Positions 35,056 through 46,529 of a stretch of DNA of 64,000 nt are shown one piece after another. This stretch comes from Hexactinellida sp. DTS-2022 (taxonomy: Eukaryota > Porifera > Hexactinellida). Where the stretch lies: NCBI GenBank assembly GCA_028753945.1, contig JAPNXP010000012.1, forward strand, positions 1,984,001 to 2,048,000, written 5' to 3'. The notes beneath the pieces were generated by a model, which ran no database searches, was not told where the DNA came from, and saw only the letters and a program-made list of their open reading frames with translations. Both the position numbers and the translations under genes were made by a program. The first letter of the stretch is position 1. Every line of letters begins with the position of its first letter.

Positions 35056-36436
35056 GAGGTAGCAAAGAAAGATGGTAGAATTCGAATTTGGGTGGATTAT
35101 TGTGAATTGAATAAGTTACCTGTAAAGGACACACATTTGACTGAAGATATCCAGTCGTATCTTACAGGTGCACAAGTGTTATCAACATTGGACCATCATT
35201 CTGGATATTGTCAACTTCAGGTCTTAAAGATGATTTTGAGAAAACATCATTAAGCCCAGGATCTGGAATGGGTTTGTACATCCGAGTTCATTCTAAAGAA
35301 TGATGGAATCTGTATTTCATGGTTCGAAAAACTCCAAAGTTTCAATGATGATATTTTAGTGATTTCAATTTGTGTTAAATATTTGAGAGAAGTGTTTAGG
35401 AGATTAAGCTAAGTAAAGCAAGTCTCACATTAGACGAAAAAAATGCTGTCTTGTAAAATCTGTGTTATCTTGGTAGGGTTTTCTCGGTTTATTAATATTA
35501 TTAATATTGTTATAGTTACTAATTTTGCTAGCATAGCATCAGGGCTAAACAAAACCGCTAGAAAAAGATTTTTATTAATTATGGAATAATGACTGTCAGC
35601 AAGCATCTGGAAGCTAAGTGTTGATCAACGAGTCCAGTCCTTAGTTATCTTAGTTTGACGGGAGGGTTTTGATTTATACAGAAGCTTGTGGGTTCTGTCT
35701 TGGTGTGATCCTTGAACAAGAAAATAATGTAATAATGTGTCAAGTCGCATGTTGACGAAGGCCGAAAAGAACCATAGTACTATCGAGAAATAATGTCTTG
35801 CGATAGTTTTCGGCACAAAACAGTTCCGAAATTACCTTTGACGTCCTTATCGAAAAGTAAAGATCACAATTCTTCAAAATGGCTTAAAGCAAAGAAAATG
35901 GAAGGAGGGTTGTGCAGATGGGCTCTAAAACTTCAAGAGTTTGACTATGAGAATACCGTAAGGGATGAGAAAATATAAACGCCGACGAACTTCCTAGAGC
36001 CTCTCACATAAAGTGATCGTAAAGTAATTACCAAAATTTCCAATGAACTGGATCTAGACCTACTGAGGAATGCACAAGATCAGATAAGATTTTGAATCGG
36101 ACAAGAATCTACTAAGGGAGAGTTCTGAAAATGCAACTTTGATGATATTCCAAAACGTGATTGTCAGATTTGCAATCAACTTAAAGTGAAGAATGAGTTG
36201 TTTCACAGGAATTATAAAGTAAATGGTTTCAATATGAGGTGTGTACTGCTCGCACCAAACAAGTTGAAGGAAATGTTTCGGCACATGAACCATAATTTAA
36301 GAAGTTCGGGACATTTTGGATTGGGTAAAACACTAGAGATTGGATTGGTATGGCCAAAGATGTCCAACAATATTTTAGATCATCTTCTTGGTGTTTCGAA
36401 TAAAAACTGTATAAACCAGCTGATGTACCGTTAGCT

Positions 36437-36790
36437 AGTTCTCCAATTGGACGATCTTATCACCGGATTCAGTAGAGGATTCAAAAACGATTCTTTCAGG
36501 CTTGTAACTCAAAAGTATAAGTCCAGTGTAAGAAATAGTTATATCATTCGAAAGAACAAACTTGGTACATTTCATATTACATTTTAATAATACCAAAATC
36601 ATCATGATGAGTCAGCAAAACTCAATATATTTTTGACTTTGGTTTTTGGTTAATAACTCAACAAATATTTTTATATAGATATTTCCTTTTAACTACGTTT
36701 ATATCTCACTTGGTACATTTTACAGTTCAATTTTTAAATAAAAATATTCTTTTTGACCAAATTTGCATTTAAGCATTTTAGAAACAGAAT
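36437..36790 (+). repeat. dispersed repeat Y, copy 1
   Basis: Homologous in inverse orientation to 41893-42225: GATTCAAAAACGATTCTTTC, AGGCTTGTAACTCAAAAGTA, TTGGTACATTT and TTTTTGACCAAATTTGCATTT are shared. It directly follows the gypsy integrase fragment. No coding function is recognised. Confidence 0.75.
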
Positions 36791-36879
36791 CGTAAATTCC
36801 AATCAATAGTCTGATTTTAAATTATTTGAATAATGATTTATCCACAATAACACAACTTGCTTACTCTTTTAGCTTCACC

Positions 36880-37760
36880 TTCGACCTTATTTTTTACTTT
36901 ATCTTCTTCACCTTTCGTCAACATTAGAACAGGTGAGTAAATTTTATTTTCTACTTGCAAAGCACAATAAAATAATATTAATATAGTTCAAACTTTTAGT
37001 AAATGACGGTATTTCATTTAATTAATTTTTCCAAGGCATCTATTGAGCAATTCGTACAGGCTCTTGTCGAACTCGGTTTTGATAATTTTCAAATAATCAA
37101 GGCTGCCTTGGATATGGGAGATAGACACAAAGCCAAATCAATCTGGGAAAGTTGTCCATAACTATATTTGGAAAGAACAAAGCTTATAAGCGTGAATCTC
37201 TCTACTTGAAATTGAGACTGAACCGCGAGAATTTTCATCAACTGGTTAAGGACATGACTAAAGGTAACAACCGTAAATCAGTTAACTATAGTGAAATACC
37301 ATGTTGGCAGTCGAACACATCAACCCCAGGTTACAATCAGCTAGTATTTTACCATAATAACTAGGAGCTTAGTGATAGTACTTTTAGTGATTACGATTTT
37401 AGAGACCTCTTTACTTTGTGGGCATCTCGTTGCGAACAGCCTGAATTTTATCATTTAGTGTCCTCCATCGCTTCTTCCCCTCCCCATACCGGAGGAAACA
37501 ACTCGCATTTTTGGACTTACTTAAACTGCGATAATATAATGTAGGCTAGATGCTCTTAATTGGTTACCATTGAGTGTCCATGTGCTAGTGGAGAATAGAT
37601 TCTTTTAAATGAAGAACTCTATAAAGAATCTGCTATATTTAGCAAATTTAAAATGGACACATTTCATTCTGTTAGATTAGTAAAGAGTGAGGCTAGTTTA
37701 ATAGAAGCATGGGTGTTGGTGAAAAATATCAAGAGTCAAGTACTAGAAATATTTGATTAT
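36880..37760 (+). other. unrecognised coding remnant with possible splice sites
   Basis: A strong donor match (AACAG|GTGAGTAAAT near 36932) is followed by an acceptor-like TTTTTCCAAG near 37036. The open frame then reads SIEQFVQALVELGFDNFQII, KAALDMGDRHKAKSIWESCP and stop. A shifted frame continues (37152-37364 and beyond: RENFHQLVKDMTKGNNRKS, LFTLWASRCEQPEFYHLVSS, then SLIEAWVLVKNIKSQVLEIF near 37700). The opening resembles a UBA-like helix pattern (VELGFDN) but this is weak. It may be a retroelement or the remains of a host gene. I cannot assign it. Confidence 0.3.
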
Positions 37761-37815
37761 TAGTATATTGCATTTGCAGTTCACAGCTAGAAGTATTCGT
37801 GAGAATTTAGGAATA

Positions 37816-39036
37816 CAGTAGAAGTCGGATATAAGCACACTGGTTTTAAGAATATATCGGATATAAGCACACAATGTTGGAAAACTGTTGCCATAAACCC
37901 ATAGGCGTATAATTCCGGGGTGCTGGGGGGGCGCCTCCCCCCTGTTTTTATTCTCGGGGTGCGGTTAATAGATTCGCCCCCCTTCCCCCTATTTCTAAAA
38001 CATTCATCCAATTTGTACAAATGCTGTCAATATTCTCAGAGGAATTTCTAGATCGGTGAAACCTTGACATGCTGCTTAGTCCCAGTTCACTACATGTAAA
38101 CCACCTCGATTATCCTAATTGTCTGGCCCTAATGAGTTCGTATAATTGAGGTTTCACTGATTTGTGAAATCTTGATTTTGTATTCTTGCCAGTTGTTAGT
38201 TACAAATTAAATATAAATTAATAATTAAAAGTATCATCAGTTAGTCTACAGGAGAAAGTTTTAGTGCTTGAGTGAGATTTTCAATAAATATGAAAATTTA
38301 ATATTGAATATAAAGTAGAGTTCTAGTAATCACAGCTCAAAATTTCAAAATTCTCAAAGTAAGAAAATGATAATTTAACTCAACATTTGTATGTTGTATG
38401 CAGGGTTTTATCAGGATTTTTGTTCAGGGGGGGAAGGTCTGCTAATACCAGGATCCACTAAATAATTGCTTCACCAGCTGGGGGTCTGGGGGGCGCTGCT
38501 AGCCCCCCAGTAGGGTCCATGGGCGAAGCCCCTGGTAGCCAGATACAATTTATAGTGCAAAGTATTATTGCTAACAATGGAGATCTATTGCTGTAAAATA
38601 ATCACATAGTATTTGAAGCTGTGGTAACTAATGGAAGATAATTATAGCTTCTGGCACAATTTCATTAATGATTATCACTAGTAATGTTTGAATGGTATGT
38701 GTAGGGAAGGTACAGAACTTCTAACATAAAATATTCTAGCCTAGAGAAGAATACGTCGATTTGTCTCTTTATAAAAGGCTTAAAACACCTAATTTTAACT
38801 GAAAATAAGAACTTAGCAGCATATTTCCAGGGGGGGGAATTCAAGCTAGGGGAATCCCGGGGCGCCCCCCCTCTGTATATTACCCTGGTATGTATAATAA
38901 CGAATTTTCGCCCCCCTCAGAATTTTACAATTTTTGCAGAAATTCTACGCCTATGCATAAACCCTATATAATTTATGTCCGTCATAAGCACATTAAGTGC
39001 AGTTCCCGACGATGAGCATATAAGCGGGATCCACTG
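37816..39036. mobile_element. TA-type MITE of the 61731 family, split by a nested element
   Basis: The ends CAGTAGAAGTCGGATATAAG and (inverted) CAGTGGATCCCGCTTATAT enclose words (ATAAGCACA, CCCTATATAATTTATGTC) matching the intact 157-bp copy at 61731-61887. TA precedes it, with CA (a mutated TA) after it. A 1056-bp element lies inside. Confidence 0.8.
37900..38955. mobile_element. 1056-bp hAT-like element, TSD CATAAACC
   Basis: A perfect 8-bp duplication CATAAACC (37892-37899 and 38956-38963) brackets the inverted ends CATAGGCGTATAATT and CATAGGCGTAGAATT. Patches of G/C homopolymers occur near both ends and at 38470-38540. The ends match the 176-bp GC-rich MITE at 51120. No transposase frame is seen. 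Confidence 0.9.
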
Positions 39037-39039
39037 CAC

Positions 39040-39490
39040 TAAACTCATTCCATTAAATGTGCCACAAACCTCAGTATTAATAACCACAAAACCTCAGAGT
39101 CTCGATGGACTTCGAACAGATAATCTAGTCATTCCGACTCCATCTTATTCGGAAGTATTAGTGGCACCGATAGATGATAATACTCTAGGTAATGAACTGT
39201 TGCGTGTAAAATTGAGGCACTGTAATTTTGAATCAAATGCATTAGTGGACCATGGATATTACTTTACCGAGAAATTTGAGTCAATAGTGCAGCGGAACAA
39301 CCATACAATTGTTCATTTTTTTGATAAAAGCACCAAATTTGTACAAATGTACTTTGATGTAGTGCGAACATTTTTGGATATTGAGACAATTGAAAGTGTC
39401 TATATCGGCCATGACAGCTCGCCAAAGCAACCACGTCCGATAGTGTTCGCCGGACTAGTTTCCCAAAAAAACTTGTTCAAATTAAGTTAA
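39040..39490 (+). CDS. unrecognised open reading frame, about 150 codons
   Basis: An uninterrupted frame from the edge of a MITE to a TAA at 39488-39490. It includes CTKLIPLNVPQTSVLITTKP, LVIPTPSYSEVLVAPIDDN, NALVDHGYYFTEKFESIVQ, FFDKSTKFVQMYFDVVRTFL and YIGHDSSPKQPRPIVFAGLV. It has no stop in a region where most frames are broken, and its composition looks protein-like. I recognise no domain. The MITE insertion (37816-39036) has removed or displaced its natural 5' end, so this is probably a C-terminal part. It could be a fragment of a large DNA transposon or of a host gene. Confidence 0.45.
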
Positions 39491-39762
39491 ATCGTCTTTT
39501 ATTATTGAATTCGGTTTCCAAGTAAATTTCCATTTGAAATATCAAGTGACCATATTTGGATAAATTTTCCATAGCAACGCTGGAATGTACCAGGAATGTG
39601 TCAAAATTCCATTCTCCAAATGTGTCCTTACCCAATCGAGTGACCCCTCTTTAAGCTTTCGACTCCACTCAACTACCCGAGTATAATTATACACTTACCG
39701 ATCCTGTAAAAAGTGATTTTTCATAAATATCAAATTACATTTCATCTTAATTTAATATAATA
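39491..39762. other. short unassigned stretch
   Basis: No feature is seen apart from the 3' flank of the preceding ORF. Confidence 0.4.
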
Positions 39763-39836
39763 CTAGCGCGCTTCGCTTGCTAGGTCGCTTCGCGGCAAAC
39801 ACAACCACACACCAACCGCTTCGCGGTTGTTGTGTG

Positions 39837-41126
39837 CAGGGTTGTTTGATTTAAATCATGATTTTAATCAAAAATCTGATTTTAATCAAAGAAGTCTGAT
39901 TTAAATCAAAAAAGTCGGACTTTTTTTATTTAAATCAGATTTTTTATGTCTATTGTTTTTTGCGGGGGAAAAAAGAAATACATTGATAACAGGGAATGAA
40001 AGGTTCACGAACGAACTTATTGAACTTGAACTGAACGAACTGAACGCAAGGCTTTTAAGGGATTCACGGTGAACGAACTGAACGAACGCCAACGGTTTCC
40101 GAACGGCAATTGAACGAACTGAACGAACTGAATTGAACGAAATTAACGGATTGAACGAACTGAACTGAACGAACTAAACTGAATAAAGATAAATTATATA
40201 TGTGGATCCATTAAACTGCAAAAGTGATAATTCCGGACATCCTTAGTGGACTCCTGTCTCTTAGCTTAGATTCTAGCTTCTAGCTTCTTAACCGGTATCA
40301 TAAACGGAATAGTTCGAAACCAACTGAACGAACGAACTGAACGAAGTTAATTGAACTGATTGAACGGATTGAACGAACGCGGGTTAGCCCGTGAACGAAC
40401 TGAACGAACGCTGGTGGAGCTGAATTTAGAAGGTGAACTTGAACGAACTGAACGTGCGTCAATTTAAGATGAACTGAATTGCCTCAATTCAGTCCGTTCG
40501 TGAACCTTTCATTCCCTGATTGATAACACAATGTGACAAAATATGAAAAAAAATTCGTTCCTGTGTTGCAAGTAATATTTCCTAATTCCTTACACATGTA
40601 AAGCATTCAAAACTACTTTTCTTCTCTTCTAACTTTGCTTTTGTCATGTTGACAATGATATTAATAAATTTACCGAAATGTCTCACTTATGATGCAGCTG
40701 TTATACTTTTGAATTGCTTTAGTACAGAGACATTATATTCATGTTGCACTATGATATTTCTAATTAATGGGAAAAAAAGTTGATAATACCAGTGATTTTT
40801 TATTGTAGATTTGTAAATTAAGAAATTTGTTTCATTGAGTAAAATCAAAGTCCTGATGTTGTTATCTCAAGATTCTATCCTTTTAGAGTATAAGGAATTA
40901 GGATATTTCTACTGATAGCCAGGAAAAAATTTTTGTCACATTGTGTAATGAGTCATTAACAATGTAATTAATCTATTAGCCAAATAATATACGCCAGTGT
41001 GACATAGATTGCAAAAAAAAAAATTTAAAATCAAAATTCTGATAAAAAATCAAAAAAATCTGATTTAAATCAAAAAAATTGGATTTTTTTGATTTTTAAA
41101 AAAAATCATGATTTTTATCAACCCTG
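39837..41126. mobile_element. hAT-like MITE, CAGGGTTG..AATCATGATTT ends, split
   Basis: The left arm CAGGGTTGTTTGATTTAAAT and the right arm (inverted) CAGGGTTGATAAAAATCATG share tens of bases of the simple word AATCTGATTT. A 7-bp repeat TTGTGTG flanks it imperfectly. A 529-bp hAT-like MITE lies within. Confidence 0.8.
39990..40518. mobile_element. 529-bp hAT-like MITE, TSD ATTGATAA, GAACGAACT repeats
   Basis: A perfect 8-bp duplication ATTGATAA (39982-39989 and 40519-40526) brackets inverted CAGGGAATGAAAGGTTCACG ends. The interior is dominated by GAACGAACTGAAC simple repeats. Confidence 0.92.
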
Positions 41127-41892
41127 AAATTTACTTGTGTGGTTTATATACTCCTAATATTGATTATAAAGCGTAAATTAAATAGGCTTGATAGTAAAAT
41201 TTAACAATGTTTAATTTTAATGATTACGTCATCATGCGATAATGAGTAAGCATATTGGTGATGGGGTGTGACCAACCTGTCCGCATCATTAATGTACATG
41301 TTCCATTAAAATTTCAGATTTTTCTCTCTTGAAGGGCGCGAATTATGTGCGATTAAGTGACTTTCCAGGGTTCTCGAAATGTGACAATGACGTCATAACT
41401 TGTCGAGGTGAGAGAAATTTTGAGTGGAAACATCAACTTGTTGGCGGGTGCCAAAAGTTGCCCCTATATGCCAAAAATCACATTTGGAAACTGTCCACTT
41501 TCTTCAATCAACTCGTAACATACAAACAAATATATACACACACATATACACATATACAGGTTTGTGTTTTAATAGTATAGATAATTAATGTTTGAATTGT
41601 AAATACTTCAATAAGAATCGTCTAATTAATTAATTAATGTAAGATTAATTATTACAAATAGAAATAGGAATCCGTGGAGTATTTACGTTACTATTTTGAT
41701 TAATAGAATTGACATAATCAACAATGTTCCAAGTGTTTTCAATGCAATTGTATGGAATATATATCGACTTACATACACTAGCATCATCATAATAACAGTA
41801 TAGTAGTATATGTAATATTCTATAGTATCAACATACTACGTATTGAGTAATTACAATATGGAGACTATTGAGTGGATATACGATTCTAGTTA

Positions 41893-42225
41893 ATAAATGC
41901 TAAAAAGCAAATTTGGTCAAAAAGAATATTTTTATTTAAAAATTGAACTATAAAATGTACCAAGAAGGTTATAAACGAAGTTAAAAAGAAATATCTCTAT
42001 AAAAATCTTTATTGAGTTATTAACCAAATACCAAGGTCAAAATTATATTGAGTTTTGTGGACTCATCATGACGATTTGGTATTATAAAAATGTTATATGA
42101 AATGTACCAAGTTTGTTCTTTCGATGATACAACTATTTCTTACACTGGACTTATACTTTTGAGTTACAAGCCTGAAAGAATGGTTTTTGAATCCGCTGCT
42201 AAGATTTCATTCGTTCCAATTGGAA
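41893..42225 (-). repeat. dispersed repeat Y, copy 2 (inverted)
   Basis: Inverted relative of 36437-36790. The frame at 42090-42287 crosses it and is not supported as a gene. Confidence 0.75.
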
Positions 42226-42553
42226 ACCCTTGGGAAAGGATCGCAGTTCCCCCCCCCCAACAGCTTTTTAACATTAGAATAAACTGAAATTAATTAGTGA
42301 ACAAGAAAGATAATATAATTTATGGGAAATTTTAATTTTAATACGATGAACGCGTATTAGCTAGCATGGACAAATTGTTGTTTTAGTATGTGTACTGTGT
42401 ATTATTTCGATAATGGAATCAAAAAGTAGTTATGATAAGTTCAATTTTGTCACAATACTAAGTATTGAGACAAGCACTAAGTAAAAACTAAGTATTGAGA
42501 CAAAAACTAAGTAAAACTAAGTATTTACTTAGTTTTGCTTTGTGAATACCAAC

Positions 42554-42842
42554 CACGGTACGTGGTATACCGATGGTATAATTAGGTATAATTAATTATA
42601 CCAAATTAGGAATTGTTCGGTATAACATTCAAAACTTCCATTACACATTTAATATACCTACATCTATACTACCTTAAATACTCGAAATTAACGTAGTACA
42701 TTGTTGTATAATATTGGTCTAATCTAGGTGCAATCTAGGTAAATTTAATAAATATTAAGTATAAGGTGGTATACCGAAACTAGACACTAACTTGGTATAA
42801 TTGGTTATACCTAATTATACCATCGGTATACCACGTACCGTG
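42554..42842. mobile_element. 289-bp MITE, CACGGTACGTGG ends, TSD ATACCAAC, copy 1
   Basis: A perfect 8-bp duplication ATACCAAC (42546-42553 and 42843-42850) brackets about 45 bp of inverted ends starting CACGGTACGTGGTATACC. It is nearly identical to 58832-59121. The target is itself a degenerate element of AACTAAGTATTTACTTAG words. Confidence 0.95.
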
Positions 42843-44293
42843 ATACCAACTAAGTTTGCGGTGTCTAATCAGGGGAAATACTTAGTATTTACTTAGTTAT
42901 CACTAGTTTTCATTCATAACTAAGTGTTTTTAGCGAAACATATACACGTAGTTGTACATCAGTTATATCTAGAGCTGCTTGTAGAGAAGGCAACTGGTAA
43001 AAGGAACTGGTTTCGCATATACAAGCTAGTTTGCTGGTGAAATAGACTAAATATTCCCTTTTGATTAAGTTTACATCTTGGACTTGAAGTATAGATTTAA
43101 CGAATTCAACTTATCAAAAATGTCAGTAAGATAAGCGATATCTTTTCATATTTTAATTTGATGGGACAGTTCGGGATAAATGCCATCCATTAAATGGAAT
43201 ATGGTATTAAATAATTCATTGAACCGTTTCCCTTGGACAACATTCTTACTTCTGTCAAGGAAAAGTCGTTCCAAATGTTCGTCATTCTCATGGCAAAGCT
43301 GCCGAGAGACGATCTTTTAGTGCACTTGTTTTGATGGTGCGTGACCTACGTTATATAAGGTATATGCACCAACTTTGTGAAACAGGACTATGGACAAAAG
43401 GAAGGCTATTGATAAATAGGTTATACGTATATTGTTATCTAAATAACTAGTAGTGATAGACCTAATAAATGTTCTATAACTATATAGGAAAATGGAATCA
43501 AGGTATAAATAGAGACAGGGTTGTAAAAAATGAGTGTAAAAATTAAGGCGCCTTAATTTTGGTCATTCATATCTACTCGCCAAAAAAAAATTTCGTCCGA
43601 ACTCCAATTGATTTACTAGCCTTATTTTTTCAGAATTACCACTCTAGGTTTACTCGCCTTAGTTTCTTTTTCGATCCTACACCAAATGATTTACTCGCAT
43701 TAGTTTTTTCCGGTCATACCCCAATTGGTTTACTCGCCTTACTTTTTTTCAGTCATAGCCCAATTGCTCTACTCATCATATAACAACCTTTAATCCATTA
43801 TAGTATAAATAAATGTTGATTAGCCACAATTTTAAAAATTATGCTTTGCACAATTACTTTTTACTATATGAAAAACACCATTATTAGCTTTTTCCTGAAT
43901 AAAATATTACACCATTGCCACTAATTGCAGGGCCGGCGCTGTAGGGGTTCATTTTGGGGGGGGGAGGGGGGCTATATTTAGGGGGGTACCCCCCAAATAT
44001 CCAATTTCATATGTTGAATTTGGGGGGAGGGAATGTCGAATGATATGTCTATACAATTTTGGGCCACCACTCTTACACTGCTTCCCTTTTAAAGAAATCC
44101 CCTACTTTATTCCCAAATTTCCATAATAGAAATATATTGATAGTAACAGATAGAATAGAGACACGTTTATCAAATACGTTTACTACATTTTAAAGAAATA
44201 TAATGTTGAATTTCTAGACTCCTCTGCCTATGCTATATAGCCTATGTGCTATATCTAATGTAAATCTGGTTTACCTAAACTAGTTTCCTAACA

Positions 44294-44639
44294 TCAGAGA
44301 GGATGTGAACTTCTGATTACAGATATGATTGGTTGATAGTGGAAATGCCTATTTTCAAGAAATATCCCCTGATGGCTTGAAATGTTACGTCCCCTTTTGG
44401 GATTAAAACCATGATACGAGAACTTATTCCACTTATTCTCCTTTAATACATATATGTCAGTTTCTAGCCAGATTGCGGCGCTAAAAAGTTCAACGTCGCT
44501 TCCCCATACTGTAGAAGCTTTCATATCTTTCTTAGATAAAATTCTTCCATTTTTTGATCAGATTTGTTTCTCACATACTGCTCACAAAGGGTTGGATTTT
44601 TTCATAAATTCAATTAACTTGATCCTGATTAAAGCGTGA
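44294..44639 (-). pseudogene. OTU-domain fragment, left arm copy
   Basis: The mirror copy of 45003-45348, encoding the identical C-terminal OTU half (TVWGSDVELFSAAIWLETDI, ending at HYQPI). It is the other arm of the palindrome. Confidence 0.8.
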
Positions 44640-44787
44640 GAATCTTCTCTTTCTCATAACCACCAACTCAGTGATCTAAAAAGACAATTTCCATCTGGAG
44701 CTATTTGGACTGTATTTTTGGCAACACACTTTTTCAATTTCATATATGTATAACTCTCAACACATATCGAATGCTCGAATTTCAATA

Positions 44788-45348
44788 TTAGAGGATTTTA
44801 AACGCCTAAAGAGAGATTTGAAACAAAAGCTTAGTCGAGAAAAATTAAATCTGATATTGAAATTCGAGCATTCGATATGTGTTGAGAGTTATACATATAT
44901 GAAATTGAAAAAGTGTGTTGCCAAAAATACAGTCCAAATAGCTCCAGATGGAAATTGTCTTTTTAGATCACTGAGTTGGTGGTTATGAGAAAGAGAAGAT
45001 TCTCACGCTTTAATCAGGATCAAGTTAATTGAATTTATGAAAAAATCCAACCCTTTGTGAGCAGTATGTGAGAAACAAATCTGATCAAAAAATGGAAGAA
45101 TTTTATCTAAGAAAGATATGAAAGCTTCTACAGTATGGGGAAGCGACGTTGAACTTTTTAGCGCCGCAATCTGGCTAGAAACTGACATATATGTATTAAA
45201 GGAGAATAAGTGGAATAAGTTCTCGTATCATGGTTTTAATCCCAAAAGGGGACGTAACATTTCAAGCCATCAGGGGATATTTCTTGAAAATAGGCATTTC
45301 CACTATCAACCAATCATATCTGTAATCAGAAGTTCACATCCTCTCTGA
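44788..45348 (+). pseudogene. OTU cysteine-protease domain remnant in the palindrome
   Basis: The frame reads LEDFKRLKRDLKQKLSREKL across the spacer, then QIAPDGNCLFRSLSWW, which is the OTU nucleophile motif DGNC. A further segment KMEEFYLRK appears in a shifted frame. Then TVWGSDVELFSAAIWLETDI, YVLKENKWNKF, HQGIFLENRHFHYQPI follow, with the catalytic His in HYQPI. OTU proteases cleave ubiquitin, and the domain is often captured by transposons (family knowledge). Two compensating frameshifts near 45060-45118 and stops show it is inactive. Because the arms are copies, the identical broken domain is also present inverted at 44294-44639. Confidence 0.8.
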
Positions 45349-45704
45349 TGTTAGGAAACTAGTTTAGGTAAACCAGATTTACATTAGATATAGCACATAG
45401 GCTATATAGCATAGGCAGAGGAGTCTAGAAATTCAACATTATATTTCTTTAAAATGTAGTAAACGTATTTGATAAACGTGTCTCTATTCTATCTGTTACT
45501 ATCAATATATTTCTATTATGGAAATTTGGGAATAAAGTAGGGGATTTCTTTAAAAGGGAAGCAGTGTAAGAGTGGTGGCCCAAAATTGTATAGACATATC
45601 ATTCGATATCCCCTCCCCCCAAATTCAACATATGGAATTGGATATTTCGGGGGTACACCCCCCCCCCAAATCAATCTCAAGAATTTGCATATTTAGGGGG
45701 TACC

Positions 45705-45880
45705 CATGGGCGTAGCCATGGGGAGGCACGGGGGGGTCTGGCCCCACTAAATTTTACATGGGCCCCCAAAAATCTTCTACAATAACTTTGAATAAGGATA
45801 GATTGAGCGTTCGCTCACTGTATTGTAATGACTCATCTGCATGTTGGCCCCCCCAAAATTTTTTGCAGGCTACGCCCATG
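45705..45880. mobile_element. 176-bp hAT-like MITE, TSD GGGGTACC (level 5)
   Basis: A perfect 8-bp duplication GGGGTACC (45697-45704 and 45881-45888) brackets the inverted ends CATGGGCGTAGCC. It is nested in the right end of the OTU palindrome. Confidence 0.92.
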
Positions 45881-46529
45881 GGGGTACCCACTAAATTTAG
45901 GGAGGCCCCCCAAATGAACCCCTACAGGCGCCACCGGGGGTGTCCTGGGTGTCCGGACACCCATTGCCTCAAGGAAATGAAGCGGTGCTTGGACAGTGAC
46001 ATCCACTAGACTATACAGTGACACCCACAACACCCACACCTCATAATACGTGGCGCCGGCAATGAATTGGGTTAATTAATTAAGACTTCAAAAAAGCACT
46101 TGTTTCGAATATCTATTGTTCACCAAATATTTACATGCCTTAATTTACTTTCCTTAAGTTCACACGCGTTAATTTTTATATTACGCTTTTTTCATTTATC
46201 ATACTCGCCATACTATTTTTTCTCAAAATTAAAAAATTATGGCGAGTAAAAAATTAAGGCGTGTAAACCCCTGCATGACCCTTCAGATTGAGCTATATCA
46301 TCATTTGATTACGTAATCGCTATTTTTGGTTGGGTATTATCGTGTTTTTATAGCCTGCTTTTAACATCGTAGACGCGTTATAAATGTTCAAAATTGGAAC
46401 ATAAGGATCTCCATAACTAGTTGAATGAAATAAATCGAAATTATAAATGTAATGTTGACACATTCCTCGGTTGCCAGGGAAATGCATATTTCCTAAAATG
46501 AGCCATAACTCAAATACTACTTATGTATT

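Larger units (their letters stand above)
34560..36430 (+). pseudogene. Ty3/gypsy pol remnant (RT, RNase H, integrase zinc domain)
   Basis: After the insertion pol resumes: a QYHQEV..QLQNMLI segment, then RIRIWVDYCELNKLPVKDTH and LTGAQVLSTLDHHSGYCQ (35080-35230), then FNDDILVIS at about 35341-35366, the reverse transcriptase YxDD site. RNase H follows: FILYTEACGFCLGVILEQEN (35669-35730), with the usual TDAS changed to TEAC. Next is WALKLQEFDYEN (35920-35960). The integrase zinc region HMNHNLRSSGHFGLGKTL lies at 36280-36340. Frameshifts and stops show it is dead. A ~300-bp insertion (34738-35045) sits in RT. Confidence 0.8.
39763..41580 (-). repeat. hairpin-ended repeat, copy D, with a two-level nest inside
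   Basis: It begins CTAGCGCGCTTCGCTTGCTAG, contains CCAACCGCTTCGCGGTTG, is interrupted at 39837-41126, then continues to TTTGTGTTTTAATAGTATA. The interruption falls in the loop-proximal part of the hairpin just after GTGTG. Confidence 0.8.
43940..45926. mobile_element. palindromic element carrying an OTU domain, TSD GGCGC (level 4)
   Basis: TGTAGGGGTTCATTTTGGGG starts the left end and TGTAGGGGTTCATTTGGGGG the right end, with the duplication GGCGC (43935-43939 and 45927-45931). Inside are two near-identical inverted arms of about 800 bp (about 43985-44788 and 44854-45657) around a 65-nt spacer. Each arm holds the same OTU-protease segment. A 176-bp MITE (45705-45880) is inserted in the right end. 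Confidence 0.9.
43928..46064. mobile_element. GCCGGCG-ended MITE, TSD AATTG (level 3)
   Basis: The ends CAGGGCCGGCG and (inverted) CATTGCCGGCGCCAC are flanked by the pentamer AATTG (43923-43927 and 46065-46069). The second copy at 60827-60960 has ACTAC on both sides, so a 5-bp duplication is a property of the family. Its body (GTGTCC..CACCCATTGCCTCAAGG and so on) is split by the OTU palindrome. Confidence 0.8.
43516..46273. mobile_element. hAT-like element with TTAAGGCG ends (level 2)
   Basis: The left end CAGGGTTGTAAAAAATGAG and inverted right end CAGGGGTTTACACGCCTTAA are followed by AATTAAGGCG and a TTTACTCGCC word repeated in both arms. It interrupts the left arm of the level 1 palindrome, whose sequence resumes at CATGACCCTTCAG. 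No clean duplication is seen. Confidence 0.6.

Noticed and set aside
44986..45348. OTU frame read with three in-frame TGA codons as recoded or selenocysteine sites
   Set aside because: The homology between the TGAs moves to another frame (EQYVRNKSDQKMEEFYLRK). Two small indels explain the stops better than recoding.
44294..45348. Two identical ORFs as a duplicated gene pair under selection
   Set aside because: The identity extends through non-coding sequence of the arms, so it reflects the palindrome rather than constraint on protein.
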